Of a DNA stretch of 51,113 bases, positions 24,119 through 34,261 are shown piece by piece. A program made the position numbers and the translations under genes. The stretch's first letter is position 1; each line of letters begins with the position of its first letter. Origin of the DNA: Stemphylium vesicarium (Eukaryota; Ascomycota; Dothideomycetes; Pleosporales; Pleosporaceae); assembly GCA_004380135.1 (NCBI GenBank), contig QXCR01000183.1, positions 1-51,113 of the forward strand, read 5' to 3'. Below the pieces are notes generated by a model. It was not told the origin of the DNA. It saw only the letters and a list, made by a program, of their open reading frames with translations, and did not search any database.

Positions 24119-25073
24119 CTGGTAAGGACTAAAATTGGTGAGACTGTACTGGTTGGCTTTGGGGTTGCCAGGAAGCATCGCTTCATATTTAGCCGGTTGT
24201 CGTTTTCTGTACTCGTCGTGCGTTAGGCCTGGGATGTCTCCGTAGCTCACGCGCCACAAGCCGTCCTGTTGGATGTGTGCGGCCATGAAGTAGTTTTCGG
24301 GGTGGACGACAAAGTTTGCGCCTCCCCAGCCGTGCTTTTCAAAGTCGTAGTATACCTGACCCAAATTCAGTCTTCGCAGTGCTTCCTCTCGGCGGAATGA
24401 GAGGATGTTTGGGGGATACACACGTTTGTTGCAATGATGGTCAGGTCCCAGGTGTAACCAGGGAATTCGCTCCCAAATAGCCCTCGACGGATAATGCTAT
24501 TAGCACCATCACACCCTACCATGTAGTCCGCCGTCATCTCCTTTGTACCCTCTGGAGTTTGAACAATAAGAGTGGCCTGATCGTCATCCTGACGAATTTC
24601 CTGAACGCGATGGCTCCATCGCACTATAGCTAGAGGGTCCTTCTCCAAATCCTCTAGGGCCATCCTACATAGCTGATTAAGCGGCAATCAGGACACGCGG
24701 TCTGGGTTGTCTTTCAATTTGCTATTGAGAATCTGGGCCAAGACGGTGCCATCGGGTTTTCGCCACCAGGCACCCATTGACTCAATGCACCGTTCGCGAA
24801 CTCTGTCGAGCAAGCCTGCTTTTGCAAGTACCCGATTCGCAGCTGGCCCGTAATGAGTCGCTCTGGGTCGGTCGTCAGGTTGCAGCGCCATGTCGAGGCA
24901 TTCGACGCGGATACCATGTCTGGCTAAGAGCAGGCACAGCACCAGACCTGATGGACCGGTTCCGACCACGACCACCTAGAATTTGAACTCGTTAGTCACT
25001 ACTGAGTTTGTTCAGCTTACAAAACCAGTTATCACACTAACCATGTTCAAATCTGTAGGCTTCTTAGCTGTCA
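24119..25073 (-). pseudogene. FAD-dependent aromatic monooxygenase (phenol 2-monooxygenase-like), N-terminal part, interrupted
   Basis: Exons on the minus strand are 25073-25041, 24975-24424 and 24355 to about 24119. The first exon encodes only 11 residues (MTAKKPTDLNM). It splices to VVVVGTGPSGLVLCLLLARH, the Rossmann FAD-binding GxGxxG motif. Then come ERPRATHYGPA-like sequence (here DRPRATHYGPAANRVL), the DG motif region DYMVGCDGANSIIRR, and after the second intron VYYDFEKHGWGGANFVVHPE and YGDIPGLTHDEYRKRQPAKY. An in-frame TGA at 24690-24688 breaks it after RVS. The frame stops being homologous at NFSPY, where AT-rich repeat DNA begins; the rest lies 3.4 kb away at 20298-20720. The family hydroxylates phenolic rings using NADPH and FAD. 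The gene is dead, by insertion plus nonsense mutation. Confidence 0.83.
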
Positions 25074-26376
25074 TCGTGGAGTTTTAGCTTCTGCTTTCTT
25101 GCCGTTCGGTGTTGTTAGGAAAGTAGCGACGAGCCTAACGGATATGACAACTTCGTGACTTTGAAAAATCTAGCGTGCGTGGAGGTATTGTATTCACACA
25201 ACTTCCAGGACGGTTCGATGTACTAGAAAACAGACAGACTTTATGATTACTCATTCTCTAGCTGTGTATGAACTTTACCCCCGAGCCGCATGCTCGTTCC
25301 TTCGTAGCCCACAAATTGATGCCTACATCCTGTAGGTTGAACAACCGAAGGGATCAGAAAGAGAGTATGTGGGATGCTAGGATGTGGAGAAATCCTAAGA
25401 TGGTAATGTGGGGGGGAGAGGGACCTTGAATATGTATGGGGAATGCGCGAGAGTCCGGACTTAGTCTCGGACGTAAGAGGCTACGAAGGCTAGTCCGATC
25501 CGTTTTCGCTGACGTCATGCAGCGCAAAAACAACTTTAGTCAGTAGCGGATAGCTCGGACTTTGCTCCCTTCGCGATCGATGCACGCTGTATTGAAAAGG
25601 GCCGGAATACCCACGCGACTTTCAATCAGCGTGTCAGTCCGGCATCTTTCATACACAACATATTCTGCTCGAGTGCCGACTTCCGAATTGAACGCAACGT
25701 CCCTGAAAAAAGACCGACCTGGATGTCACCATGCATAGATAGGCTGAGATTTCAGCGAATGGGCGCGCGTCGTTATTGTAATAGCATCGGCTCAATAAGG
25801 TTTGACTATGCGCTGGGAACCCGAGGGCTTGCACTAGCCATTCCAAACGAAGGCTTGCCATAGACTAAGAGTACCGGACTCTTGCCGCACTCGGGCCATT
25901 CAACATGGCTGGAACTATAGTCTTCCAGAAGACATACCAGACCCCACAAGAAACCTGGTCAAACGTCATTTCCTGGCCAAGTAGGATCGAGGGAGCAGCC
26001 CCCGATCCGTCATATGCGATAGGGATAGAAAGCATATCTTCTTGGTTTCTCGTGACCGTGCCGAGTTATCCTTTCCCATCAACCAGAGCCTGACTTTCTA
26101 ACAAAGAGCATAGCAGTGAAGAAAGAGAATACCGTTTGCCACCAGATCTGAAGGCAGTAGATCCGCTAGTACACGACCACTGCCACCAGAACGCGTAGCT
26201 GCACGAATGACATGGCTCCAGTGACGCGCGTTGGGCCGTAGCTTCTCTTGCGCTTATAAAAGCTCACAGGTTGTGATAGAGCAACACCATTATCATCCAG
26301 CTCTTCTCATTTACCAAGGTCTTCCAGAAAATTACACGTATCTCTCTTCAAATAACCGAATCACCGTAATCGCATC
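25074..26376. other. Divergent intergenic region between the split hydroxylase and the phosphatase gene
   Basis: About 1.3 kb without a recognisable gene. The right 130 nt hold the phosphatase promoter. A plus-strand frame at 25905-26093 (62 residues) has no family motif, and I do not call it. Confidence 0.5.
26255..26261 (+). promoter_or_regulatory. TATA box of the histidine phosphatase gene
   Basis: TATAAAA lies 116 nt upstream of the start codon at 26377. It is followed by an A/C/T-rich leader, a normal fungal promoter layout. Confidence 0.5.
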
Positions 26377-27069
26377 ATGTCTCCTCGCGCTGTCCACTTC
26401 ATTCGTCATGCCGAAGGATACCACAACCAACAGCATAATGAGAAGATCCCCGACCCCGACCTCACTCCCAAGGGCCAGGGACAGTGTAAAGAGCTATCGA
26501 AAAAGTTCCCTCACTTCGACCGCGTCGACCTGGTCTGCGCTAGCCCTATTCGCCGTACAATCCAAACTGCGCTCATCAGTATGGAACCATGGTTGCAGTC
26601 CGGAAAACAAATCATCCTAGCTCTGCCCCTCGCACAAGAGGCTACGTCCGAGCCCGCCAACACACCCAGCGACGTAGAACGATTGAAGAAGGAGTATGGC
26701 GAGGTCGTCGACTTCGAGAGATGCTTGGACCTGTACACCGATTTCAACACCAAGAAAGGCATGTGGGCACCTGATGGTGGCTCCCTAAAGGCTCGCGCCC
26801 TCGAGCTCCGACGCTTTTTGCGCGACAGCCCGGAGCAGGAGATTGTTGTCGTATCGCACGGTGACTTCCTGCATTACGTCTCTGGAGACCTGGACGAGAA
26901 TGATAAGCAGGCAAATGGAGACTGGGAGAACTGCGAGTTCAGGAGCTTCCGATTTCACCCCGTCGATCATGAGGATGCGCTGTTGCAGGAGACGGGGGAG
27001 AGTGTCAAACTGCGCAAAGCGAGCGGGCCTGGTCAGCAAATGGGATCCGCGTCGAACGAAGCGCTGTAA
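26377..27069 (+). CDS. Histidine phosphatase superfamily protein (phosphoglycerate mutase-like)
   Basis: Single-exon gene of 230 residues. The catalytic RHG-type motif is IRHAEGYHN with the phospho-accepting His at residue 11. It is followed by DLTPKGQGQC, the second Arg in ASPIRRTIQTAL, the acidic PLAQEATSEP segment, and the second catalytic His in VVVSHGDFLHY. This order is typical of the small fungal phosphoglycerate-mutase-like phosphatases, not of the glycolytic enzyme. It should be a cytosolic phosphomonoesterase; its substrate cannot be inferred. The last 20 residues are Gly/Ser/Ala-rich. The gene is intact and has a TATA box. Confidence 0.9.
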   Translation: MSPRAVHFIRHAEGYHNQQHNEKIPDPDLTPKGQGQCKELSKKFPHFDRVDLVCASPIRRTIQTALISMEPWLQSGKQIILALPLAQEATSEPANTPSDVERLKKEYGEVVDFERCLDLYTDFNTKKGMWAPDGGSLKARALELRRFLRDSPEQEIVVVSHGDFLHYVSGDLDENDKQANGDWENCEFRSFRFHPVDHEDALLQETGESVKLRKASGPGQQMGSASNEAL

Positions 27070-27491
27070 AAGTGTATTCTTAGCAAACTAGCGATTTCAA
27101 TGCGCAATTCAATGGTCATACCAAGCTTCGGAGCAACAAGTAATAATGCAGGTGTTGACACGATGACATGAACTTGTCGCGATGCGATGAGCGTGCCAGA
27201 CCCCAACGGCCATTACCCCGTAGTTATTTGTACTCGCGACAAGACAAAATGCGTACCGGACATACTACGAGTAGATGACATGGGGTTGTGCCGACCCGGC
27301 GTACCCCACAAAGCGGGGGCGGTGAATTTTGCTACTTTCGTACTAGCCCCGGAATCGCCTTCCACGTCGTGCCTGCAGCCTTCCACTTCAGATACGCGCT
27401 CACGATCCGCACCAAACGCCGAACGAATATAACAGCAATTCCCCCGTCGCAATGGCTGCGCTGACCTCTTCTCTCGAACAACCCAATTCGC
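27070..27491. other. Intergenic region between the phosphatase and Dabb-GFA genes
   Basis: 3' flank of the phosphatase gene and promoter of the Dabb-GFA gene. No other feature seen. Confidence 0.5.
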
Positions 27492-28413
27492 ATGTTCCCC
27501 AACATCGCCGACATTCTCGAATCCGCTTCCGCGACACCCTGCACCTCAGCCACGGCCACTCCTCCATCAGCATCATCATCGGACGCCATGGCTAACGAAC
27601 CCATTACTCACATTGTACTCTTCAAGTACCGCCAGGACATAACATGGACAGATTTAGAAACCCACTTCAAGTCTTTCATGGCGCTCCAACACAAGTCGCT
27701 AAACCCGGACACCGGTAAACCTCTTATCCAGTCGCTCAAAGCCGGCAAGAACCGCTCTTGGGAACCTTTCTCAAAGGGAATGACCCATGGCTTTGTGCTC
27801 GAATTCGCGACTCAATCCGATCTGGACTACTATCTCACTGCCGAACCTGTTCACATGGTGTTTTCGAAAGCCGCGAAGCCGCTTATTGAGGATAGCTTGG
27901 TCATCGACATCAAAGATGGCGTGCTATTCGGCTCCGCCGCTGAACATCCGCTTTCGAAGGGCGATGAAGTGCGACGAGGGACGTGTCATTGCGAAAGCGT
28001 ACAATGGACGGCGAAACTCGAGAACGCCGAGCATGTACTTTGCCATTGCTCGACGTGCCAGAAACTAGGTGGCGGACCGTATTCTTGCAACCAGATCATT
28101 CCGAAGGAGGAGTTGCAGATCATCTCTGGTGAAGAGAATGTGAGGCAGTATCGGTACAAGGGTGCTAGCGGTATGTTGAATGTAGTGGGCTGAAATAACT
28201 AGAGAGATGACTAACGATTGCGTAGGAAAATTTGTGCGCTGCTACTTTTGCAAGGTCTGTACTAGCCACATCTATCATCATCAGGATGTTATGCCGGAAA
28301 AGATCATTGTGCGAACGCTGTTGCTGGAGGGTGGAGATAAGATGCCTGCCACGGCGGAGATCTTCGGCGAGGGAAGACTGGGCTGGGTACAAGAGCTTGC
28401 GAAGCAGCTGTAG
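27492..28413 (+). CDS. Fusion of a stress-responsive A/B-barrel (Dabb) domain and a GFA-type zinc domain
   Basis: Exons 27492-28170 and 28226-28413 are joined across a 55-nt intron with a GACTAACG branch site. They give 288 residues from the first ATG, or 256 from the ATG at 27588 (MANEPITHIVLFKY), which starts directly at the Dabb domain. The first 32 residues are Ser/Thr/Ala-rich and could be a targeting peptide or untranslated. The Dabb part spans about 100 residues (ITHIVLFKYRQDITWTDLET). The C-terminal part is a GFA (glutathione-dependent formaldehyde-activating enzyme) fold with zinc ligands in GTCHCES, CHCSTCQKLGGGP and RCYFCKVC. The intron falls inside the GFA domain, so the unspliced frame loses the last Cys pair. 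Function is unknown; GFA proteins often act on thiol adducts of aldehydes. Confidence 0.85.
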
Positions 28414-28803
28414 GGGCACAGATCAGTCTTTAAAAAAAATGAAGAGAAGAGAAAGATGGAACTTCTGAGGAGACTGTAGGACCCGCCTGAATGAGGGACA
28501 ACACGGGGGGTGCGGAAGGGAAATCGTGAGGCCATCCCAATCGTGAATCAAGGGGAAACGTCTCGGGACCGGTAAGCGGTCTCAGGATGGCTGGAATCGT
28601 GGCGGGCTTCGCCAGGAAATATGCCTGTCGGAGTATGCTGGAGCTTGATGAAAAAGCAAGGAACGGGATGCGCGCATCGGGTTAGACTGTCGCATGTGGC
28701 GCAGTCATATGGCCGTGTATATAAGACTGGGTTTGTGTCTCCTCGCAGACGATGTACACGAAAAGCTCTTTCGACGGGAATCAATAGCAAGCTCGCTTGC
28801 ACC
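28414..28803. other. Intergenic region with a TATA box upstream of the F-box-like gene
   Basis: No gene seen. TATATAA at 28718-28724 lies 80 nt before the ATG at 28804, supporting that the next feature was once a real gene. Confidence 0.45.
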
Positions 28804-29416
28804 ATGTCTCGATTACTCGACCTACCCGCTGAATTGTTTATACTCGTATCGTCGGCATGCTCCACTGTCGACCGCAAGCGTATCTGCGAAAGGTGCCATT
28901 TACTATACGATGTCGGAGTGCGTAAGAAACTTCGACGCCCACAAACCCGCTAAATTACTTCAGATGCCGGAGCTATAACGTGCCATCGACTTGGACTCTC
29001 ACGATGCTCTTGTCGACTGCAAGCCTATTATTCCTACAGCGCATCGGGTCCCTCCAGACTTTAAGCAAAGACACTGGACCCGAGATGGGTTGACGAAGTT
29101 TGAGCGCCAACTAGGCTTCATCCAAAGTCTGGAACACGACCCCGATCTCGAGCGCTGCGTACACAAGCTGCGGTGGACAGTTATGAATATTCTCTATTGT
29201 GATATAGACGAGTGGGAAGGGAGAGATGTAGAGCCCGAGCTAGAGCAGGTTAAGAAATACCACCATTCGCAGCTTCGAACGCATGACTTTCTCTTTCGAT
29301 CAAAACCTACCCGCAAAGTGTTCGCGTACCATGAGTACAATGCTTTCTGGCATAACGATGTTACCGCGGCCCGTCTAAATAATCTGTTAATTTTGACTAC
29401 AAATGTCATCGAGTGA
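28804..29416 (+). pseudogene. F-box-like protein gene with one nonsense codon
   Basis: The first exon (28804-28917) encodes MSRLLDLPAELFILVSSACS, the start of a fungal F-box-like domain. A GTGCGT donor at 28918 and a TTCAG acceptor ending at 28963 give a 46-nt intron. The second exon reads MPEL, a TAA at 28976-28978, then RAIDLDSHDALVDCKPIIPT in the same frame and on to a natural stop at 29416. The TAA would be a CAA Gln before one C-to-T change. About 189 codons in total. Without the intron the two parts look like unrelated frames. If the nonsense codon is real the gene yields only a 42-residue fragment. Such proteins normally recruit targets to SCF ubiquitin ligases. Confidence 0.55.
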
Positions 29417-29998
29417 TTCTGAGTCGGCAAAATCGATATAGAGTACCGCTGGGTCTCTAAAGCGGCCACAGCATCCTTTATGCTTGATGCAAGGTAGTAT
29501 TCGGAGTGCACGTCCGTTGGGGGCGAAGAGTGCGACCTCTTGACCTTGTCGGAGGCCATGCACGGTGCAATTTTAGTGTCACAGTAGTGCGTTATCGACC
29601 TATGTTATAGATAGGCTCGAGATGTGGCGTCATTACGAACTTCCTACAGCAGTCACGTATTGGAGTATTCAAGAAGTGAACCGTGCGCTTCAGCGTTAGG
29701 ACCCCTAACGGGTAGGGTGATGTTGATTGCCGCCAACATAACATGTTGATATCCCAGCGCTCACTGAAACAAGCCTGAAAGGTCGCTAAGAGGGAGTCTA
29801 CTCTACTCAAACAGTCACTAAGAGTAACCCTACTCTGCTCAAATAACTACTTAGAGTGACCCTGATCTATTCAAACAGTCACCAAGAGTACGTCTACAAA
29901 TCAAAGAGGTCCTAGGGCTTGTACATATTATACATCACAGACATAAGTCTAGCAGTCTAAGCAAGATCTCCAAAGAAACGTCCAACGAAAGTTCAAAA
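29417..29998. other. Intergenic region containing a 32-bp tandem repeat
   Basis: Only the tandem repeat at 29798-29892 stands out. The right end is the leader of the next gene. Confidence 0.5.
29798..29892 (+). repeat. Tandem repeat, three imperfect 32-bp units
   Basis: Units start at 29798, 29830 and 29862. Each has the form CT(A/G)(C/T)TCT..TCAAA followed by (C/A)(A/T)..TCAC..AGAGT. A fainter partial unit (GGTCGCTAAGAGGGAGT) precedes them. Exact 32-nt spacing of the three copies supports tandem duplication. Confidence 0.7.
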
Positions 29999-30659
29999 AT
30001 GTCATCTGATAAAGTCCGACTATACATCGCCCTCTACGCTCGTGCCGGGATTCCACAAATGGATGATCGCGAGGATAGGTAGGTACATTTCGACTGTGGT
30101 TTGGACGCAACTAAAATGCAACAGATATCACTGGGCATTTCTGATTGGCCCAAAGATCGAAGATTCTTCTTCGAAAGGGACTCGCTGCCATGTGAAGGAG
30201 TTCCTTAAACTCGTTGATAAGGAAAAGCCTCCTCAGAACACCTGGGTTTACGAGGATCTCGAAATCAATATGCAACGAACTGCTTCCATTTTAGTTAAGG
30301 TTGCGATTGGCAAAGTTGCGGATCGAGCACGACTTGTGGAAACTTTTGCCGAAACTCCAATACGTGCAGGATCTGGAGAATATGAGAGTTGGAATTGTGT
30401 TTCGTGGGCTGAGGACGCTCTCAAACGGGCAGTTCAAGATGGAAAAGCGTTGGGGACTTGTTGTGCTGACTGGGAACGTGTGAGAGACACTGCCATTGAG
30501 TACGTTAAAAAGAAGGCCACTGAGCACCGTTTTGATGGAGAAGGGCAGTTTGACGAAACCAAGGTAGCAACGTGGGACGAGATGGAGGGGAAAAGGATTC
30601 CTTCTGAAAGTGCACAGGAGATCAAAATTCACCAAAGTATTGACGCTGTAACGGGCTGA
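29999..30659 (+). CDS. Uncharacterised 204-residue fungal protein with conserved His and Cys blocks
   Basis: Exon 1 (29999-30078) encodes MSSDKVRLYIALYARAGIPQ and the next few residues. It splices through a 46-nt intron (GTAGGT...CAACAG) to exon 2 (30125-30659), which opens RYHWAFLIGPK. The junction restores a motif found in a widespread fungal family of unknown function (I believe DUF6914; not checked). Starting at 30042 without the intron gives an unrelated N-terminus. Later conserved blocks are a short AIGKVADR and the segment SWNCVSWAEDALKRAV. The order His in YHWA, then about 90 residues, then NCxxW resembles circularly permuted papain-like (LRAT/NlpC type) hydrolases. That is only a suggestion. 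The gene is intact and follows the tandem repeat. Confidence 0.7.
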
Positions 30660-30849
30660 GCCCGAGGTCACATGACTAGGCCAGCGGCCTAGTCGCTTCC
30701 TTCCTTCTATCACTCCTTCCCCCAGCAGCCCGCAGGCCGTGCGCCAGCCCAAACAAAGCGGGATGGCCGCCCACTTCCTCTTCTTCTCTTCATCTCGACT
30801 GTAAATAGCATCTGGACTAGGTAGCTGGAATACAGTACCTACAAACCGT

Positions 30850-31275
30850 TCACAGACGCTTCAATTTCTCCATACTTAATTCCTCCTGGTGCGCGTCTAG
30901 AAAGTTTCCCACTTCGTTCTGCTAGAAAAGATTGTAAGGTTTGGCGTGCCATGCCATTGTGAACTCCCAGTAATTGGGTAGCCATCCTGCAGTATCCCAA
31001 TCAATGATAGCGACCACCTTGTCACCCCAGACAAGAATGTTGAAGCTGCTAGGATCGCCGTGTGCGAGGACGAGTGCGCGTTGTGCTGACTCGTGAAATG
31101 TAATGAGTCGTTTTAGGTCCGAGATAGCAGCACTACTCAATGAGTTTGGTATCTCAAGCGACTCATGCGTTATGTTGTTCCTTAGTGACAAGTAGAAATC
31201 GGTGATAGTACGAAAAAGTCCCCAAGAAGATTGATGAATTCGACAATCATGGATAGGGCCACCGGATGTGCTACG
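30850..31275 (-). pseudogene. Aminoglycoside phosphotransferase-like (APH) remnant, N-terminus missing, one nonsense codon
   Basis: On the minus strand the frame reads GPIHDCRIHQSSWGLFRTIT, then LVLAHGDPSSFNILVWG and VVAIIDWDTAGWLPNYWEFT. These carry the APH-family catalytic HGD and N residues and the metal-binding DW. At 30924-30922 the frame meets TAG after YNLF, where the family has Trp, and then continues QNEVGNFLDAH to 30850. One G-to-A change explains the stop. The N-lobe is absent: upstream of about 31275 the DNA belongs to the 5' end of the BBE gene on the opposite strand. Fungal APH-like proteins are small-molecule or protein kinases of mostly unknown role, not antibiotic resistance genes. 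Confidence 0.72.
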
Positions 31276-33297
31276 GATTCACCTGCCGGGGCTCTATTGT
31301 TTCCATGGGAATCTGTGCAGCTTACTGAAGATGTATTGAAGGAGACTAATAGCCAGATGAGCGATGTCGACGTCACAACGCTCTTTGGTTTCGACAATAG
31401 CATCGAAACGACGATCAAGACAAGACGGCAAATCAGCAGTGGAGAATGCAAAGCTTTATCTGGGGACGAGTCGTACCCAAAGCTATCTGTCTGGTCCGCT
31501 TTCGATAGTCTACTCGGAGGTGTGCTCATAAAGACGACTCCTGTCGCCGCCCCTTGCTACAAAAACTCCGCATGGGATGACTATGACGAATCGAAATGTG
31601 AAGACATCTCCGCTAGATTCATGACAGCCGACCTGCAGTAAGTAGTATTGAGAGCCGAGAGAATCCAGGGCATCTGACATCTTTACCAGCACGAGCGATC
31701 CGACCTCAATGATGTGGCCGCTTTTCCAAGGCCGCACATGCATGCCAACCGACGAACCTAATGGTACATGTACGCTGGGCGGCTATGCCTCCCATTCAAT
31801 CAACGTTGAGAATGTGGCGCAAGTACAGCTTGGCGTCAACTTCGCCCGCAACACGAACTTGCGTCTTACCGTCAAGAACACCGGCCATGGTAAGCCTTCA
31901 CTATATCAAATTGCACAAGCAACACGACCTGACATCGAACTTTCGTAAGACTACATTGGCAAATCCTCGGGTGCTGGTGCTCCCAGTCTCTGGACGCACA
32001 ACCTCAAAGACATCCTGTTTATTGAGAAATACGTGTCCGCTGAATTCAGTGGTCCTGCATTCAAAGCTGGCGCTGGTGTCCAGGGTTTTGAGATACTAGA
32101 GGCCACCCGCGACCACGACGTCACTGTGCTTTCCGGCATCTGCGAGGTAAGCAGCCCTATGAATCAGACTCTTATGCGATCCTCACTGACTATATTATCC
32201 AGACTGTGGGATGGGGTGGTGGTTATCTCGCTGGTGGCGGTCACTCACCTCTCGCCTCCATCTACGGAATGGCAGCCGACCAAGTCCTTGCCTACGAAGT
32301 CGTCACGGCAGACGGCCACTTCGTAACCGCCTCCGGAATTGTCCACTCAGATCTTTTCTGGGCACTCCGCGGTGGCGACGGTGGTACCTTCGGCGTCGTA
32401 ACTTCCGTCATTGCTAGAGCGCACCCAAAGATCAAGGTGACCAAGTCAGCCTTCTCATTCCAAGCACCCATCAACGACACGGATAAATTTTGGAAGGGTA
32501 TCAACGCATTCATGAAGCGCTTCCCTGAGTTCAGCAAAGCGGGCACCTACTCGTACTTCTGGATCTGGAACTACGGCACAACGCTAGATTTCCAAATGAC
32601 GCCTTTCTTCGCGCCAAACCATACTCTGGATTCTTTCGACGCGCTTACCAAAGACTTCTTCGCGGACCTAAAATCGTTCAACCTCTCCGTCACGCCCAAC
32701 ACCACGTTCCACGAAGACTTTTACTCTGCTAACAAGGGCGCCTGGGGTGACGACGCACTGGGTATGACTACCATCCGCCAAGCAACTCGTCTCTTCCCCA
32801 AGAGTCTCTGGGAGACCGAGGACAAGTACAACTCTTTCTACACCACAATCAAAGACACGGTTATGGGCGGCCACACAGTCGGTGGCTACCACATGACGCC
32901 CAACAACCCACTGAACGTCGACAACGCCGTCAACGAAGCATGGCGCAACACCCAGTCCTTCCTCATCACCGCCAACATCGTCCCCGAGAACGCCACACCA
33001 GCCGAGTTCGGAGAAGCATCCGATTACCTCACCTACGGCATCATGGAGTCCTGGCGCCAGATTGCCCCGGCTTCAGAAGGCGGTGGCGTCTACCCCAACG
33101 AAGCGGATATCCAGGAACCAAACTGGCAGGTCGACTTCTACGGCGCAAAGCATTACCCCAAGCTGCTGGCTATTAAGAAGAAATGGGACCCCAAGGATGT
33201 CTTCTACGCCACTACCGCGGTCGGTAGCGAGATCTGGGAGGTCAGGGATGGCGACCAAGGTGCTCAGACGCAGAACGGTCGCTTGTGTCGTGTCTAA
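31234..33297 (+). CDS. BBE-type FAD-linked oxidoreductase, possibly truncated at its 5' end
   Basis: Four exons (31234-31637, 31690-31889, 31950-32146, 32203-33297) give 631 residues. The FAD_binding_4 domain is recognisable: SHSINVENVAQVQLGVNFAR, then LRLTVKNTGHDYIGKSSGAG, in which the His is the usual covalent flavin attachment site. WGGGYLAGGGHSPLASIYGM and LFWALRGGDGGTFGVVTS follow. The C-terminal berberine-bridge domain has WQVDFYGAKHYPKLLAIKKK and PKDVFYATTAVGSE. Secreted relatives start with a hydrophobic signal peptide ahead of the ALLFPWESVQLT block. Here the ATG at 31234 gives only MNSTIMDRATG and no signal, and the DNA just upstream belongs to the APH remnant. I therefore suspect loss of the original start. 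The enzyme family oxidises sugars, alkaloids or secondary metabolites. Confidence 0.85.
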
Positions 33298-34261
33298 TGG
33301 GAGGGAAGAGGCCAGCTGTACAGTGGTAGATTAGCCCTTTCCACACGACACAATAAACCCACAATTCTATTTCACCACATTTTCCCGCTCCAGCTGTTTT
33401 TCTTTTCCCCAACTGCCGACCTCGCCATCTCACATTAATCTCCTAACGCCACGTGACACAGATACTTCGCAACTGAGCCACAGAATCCTTCCTTTTCGCT
33501 TAGCTCCCATATAAGAAGTTGCGTCGGGCATTTAGAATACGCCACAGCACTTGTGCATGGTCCCCACTGTCGGGCTAGCCCAGCAGCAAACAACCCAGAA
33601 CACCACCGCATTTGCAAAAGTGTCCCAGACAGTAAGCTACGACTTCATCTTGAAGATCCCAGTCGTAATCATTAGCAACCTGCACAAGTCCCACCGAATA
33701 CAAGGAAAAGAAAACGAACGCGCAACGGGGTGTGCGGTTAACAAAGTGGGGCGAAACGGTCCCTCAGGCGTCGCCACGGTCCCGGCCACGGCCGCATGGT
33801 CAAGCGGGTTCAGGAACCGTGGCTCGTTCCGTGGTGTGGCGGGCAGGCGGAAAGAGTAGAGCGGCTCGGATTTGGGAAGGGGCTCTTTTGAAACTTTATG
33901 GTTGAGCTCATGACGCATGGTGAGAGAGTTTGTAGGCAAGACAGCGTTTACTATTGTCCGGACGGAGCGGTGTCCATGTAGCATAGATAATATTAGTATC
34001 ATAACTAGGGATAAGATGTTTTACATCTACTACTGCATTCTTGCTAGAAAAAAAGGGATTCGAGTTATCATAGTTTTTTCGGACGGTTCATCAGTACGTT
34101 TGTTTTGTCTCATGTCTTCGTGTGGTGGAGTCTGTTGATCTTGCTCTACTCACTAAACGCAAGTAGGCTGCTTGGTGCACTCCACTGTAAGCTCCTTTCT
34201 TGCTTTTTTTTGGTTGCTAGCTATAAATTCGCACTGGAATATTATTGCGTTTAATACCTTG
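33298..34261. other. Intergenic region; nothing recognised
   Basis: 3' flank of the BBE gene and sequence up to the foldback element. Open frames at 33551-33859 (+) and 33637-34002 (-) overlap, have no recognisable motif and are not called. Confidence 0.45.

Noticed and set aside
25905..26093. 62-codon plus-strand frame as a small gene
   Set aside because: No signal peptide, no conserved motif and no promoter evidence.
33637..34002. 121-codon minus-strand frame downstream of the BBE gene
   Set aside because: No recognisable domain, overlapped by a plus-strand frame, and no supporting splice or promoter signals.
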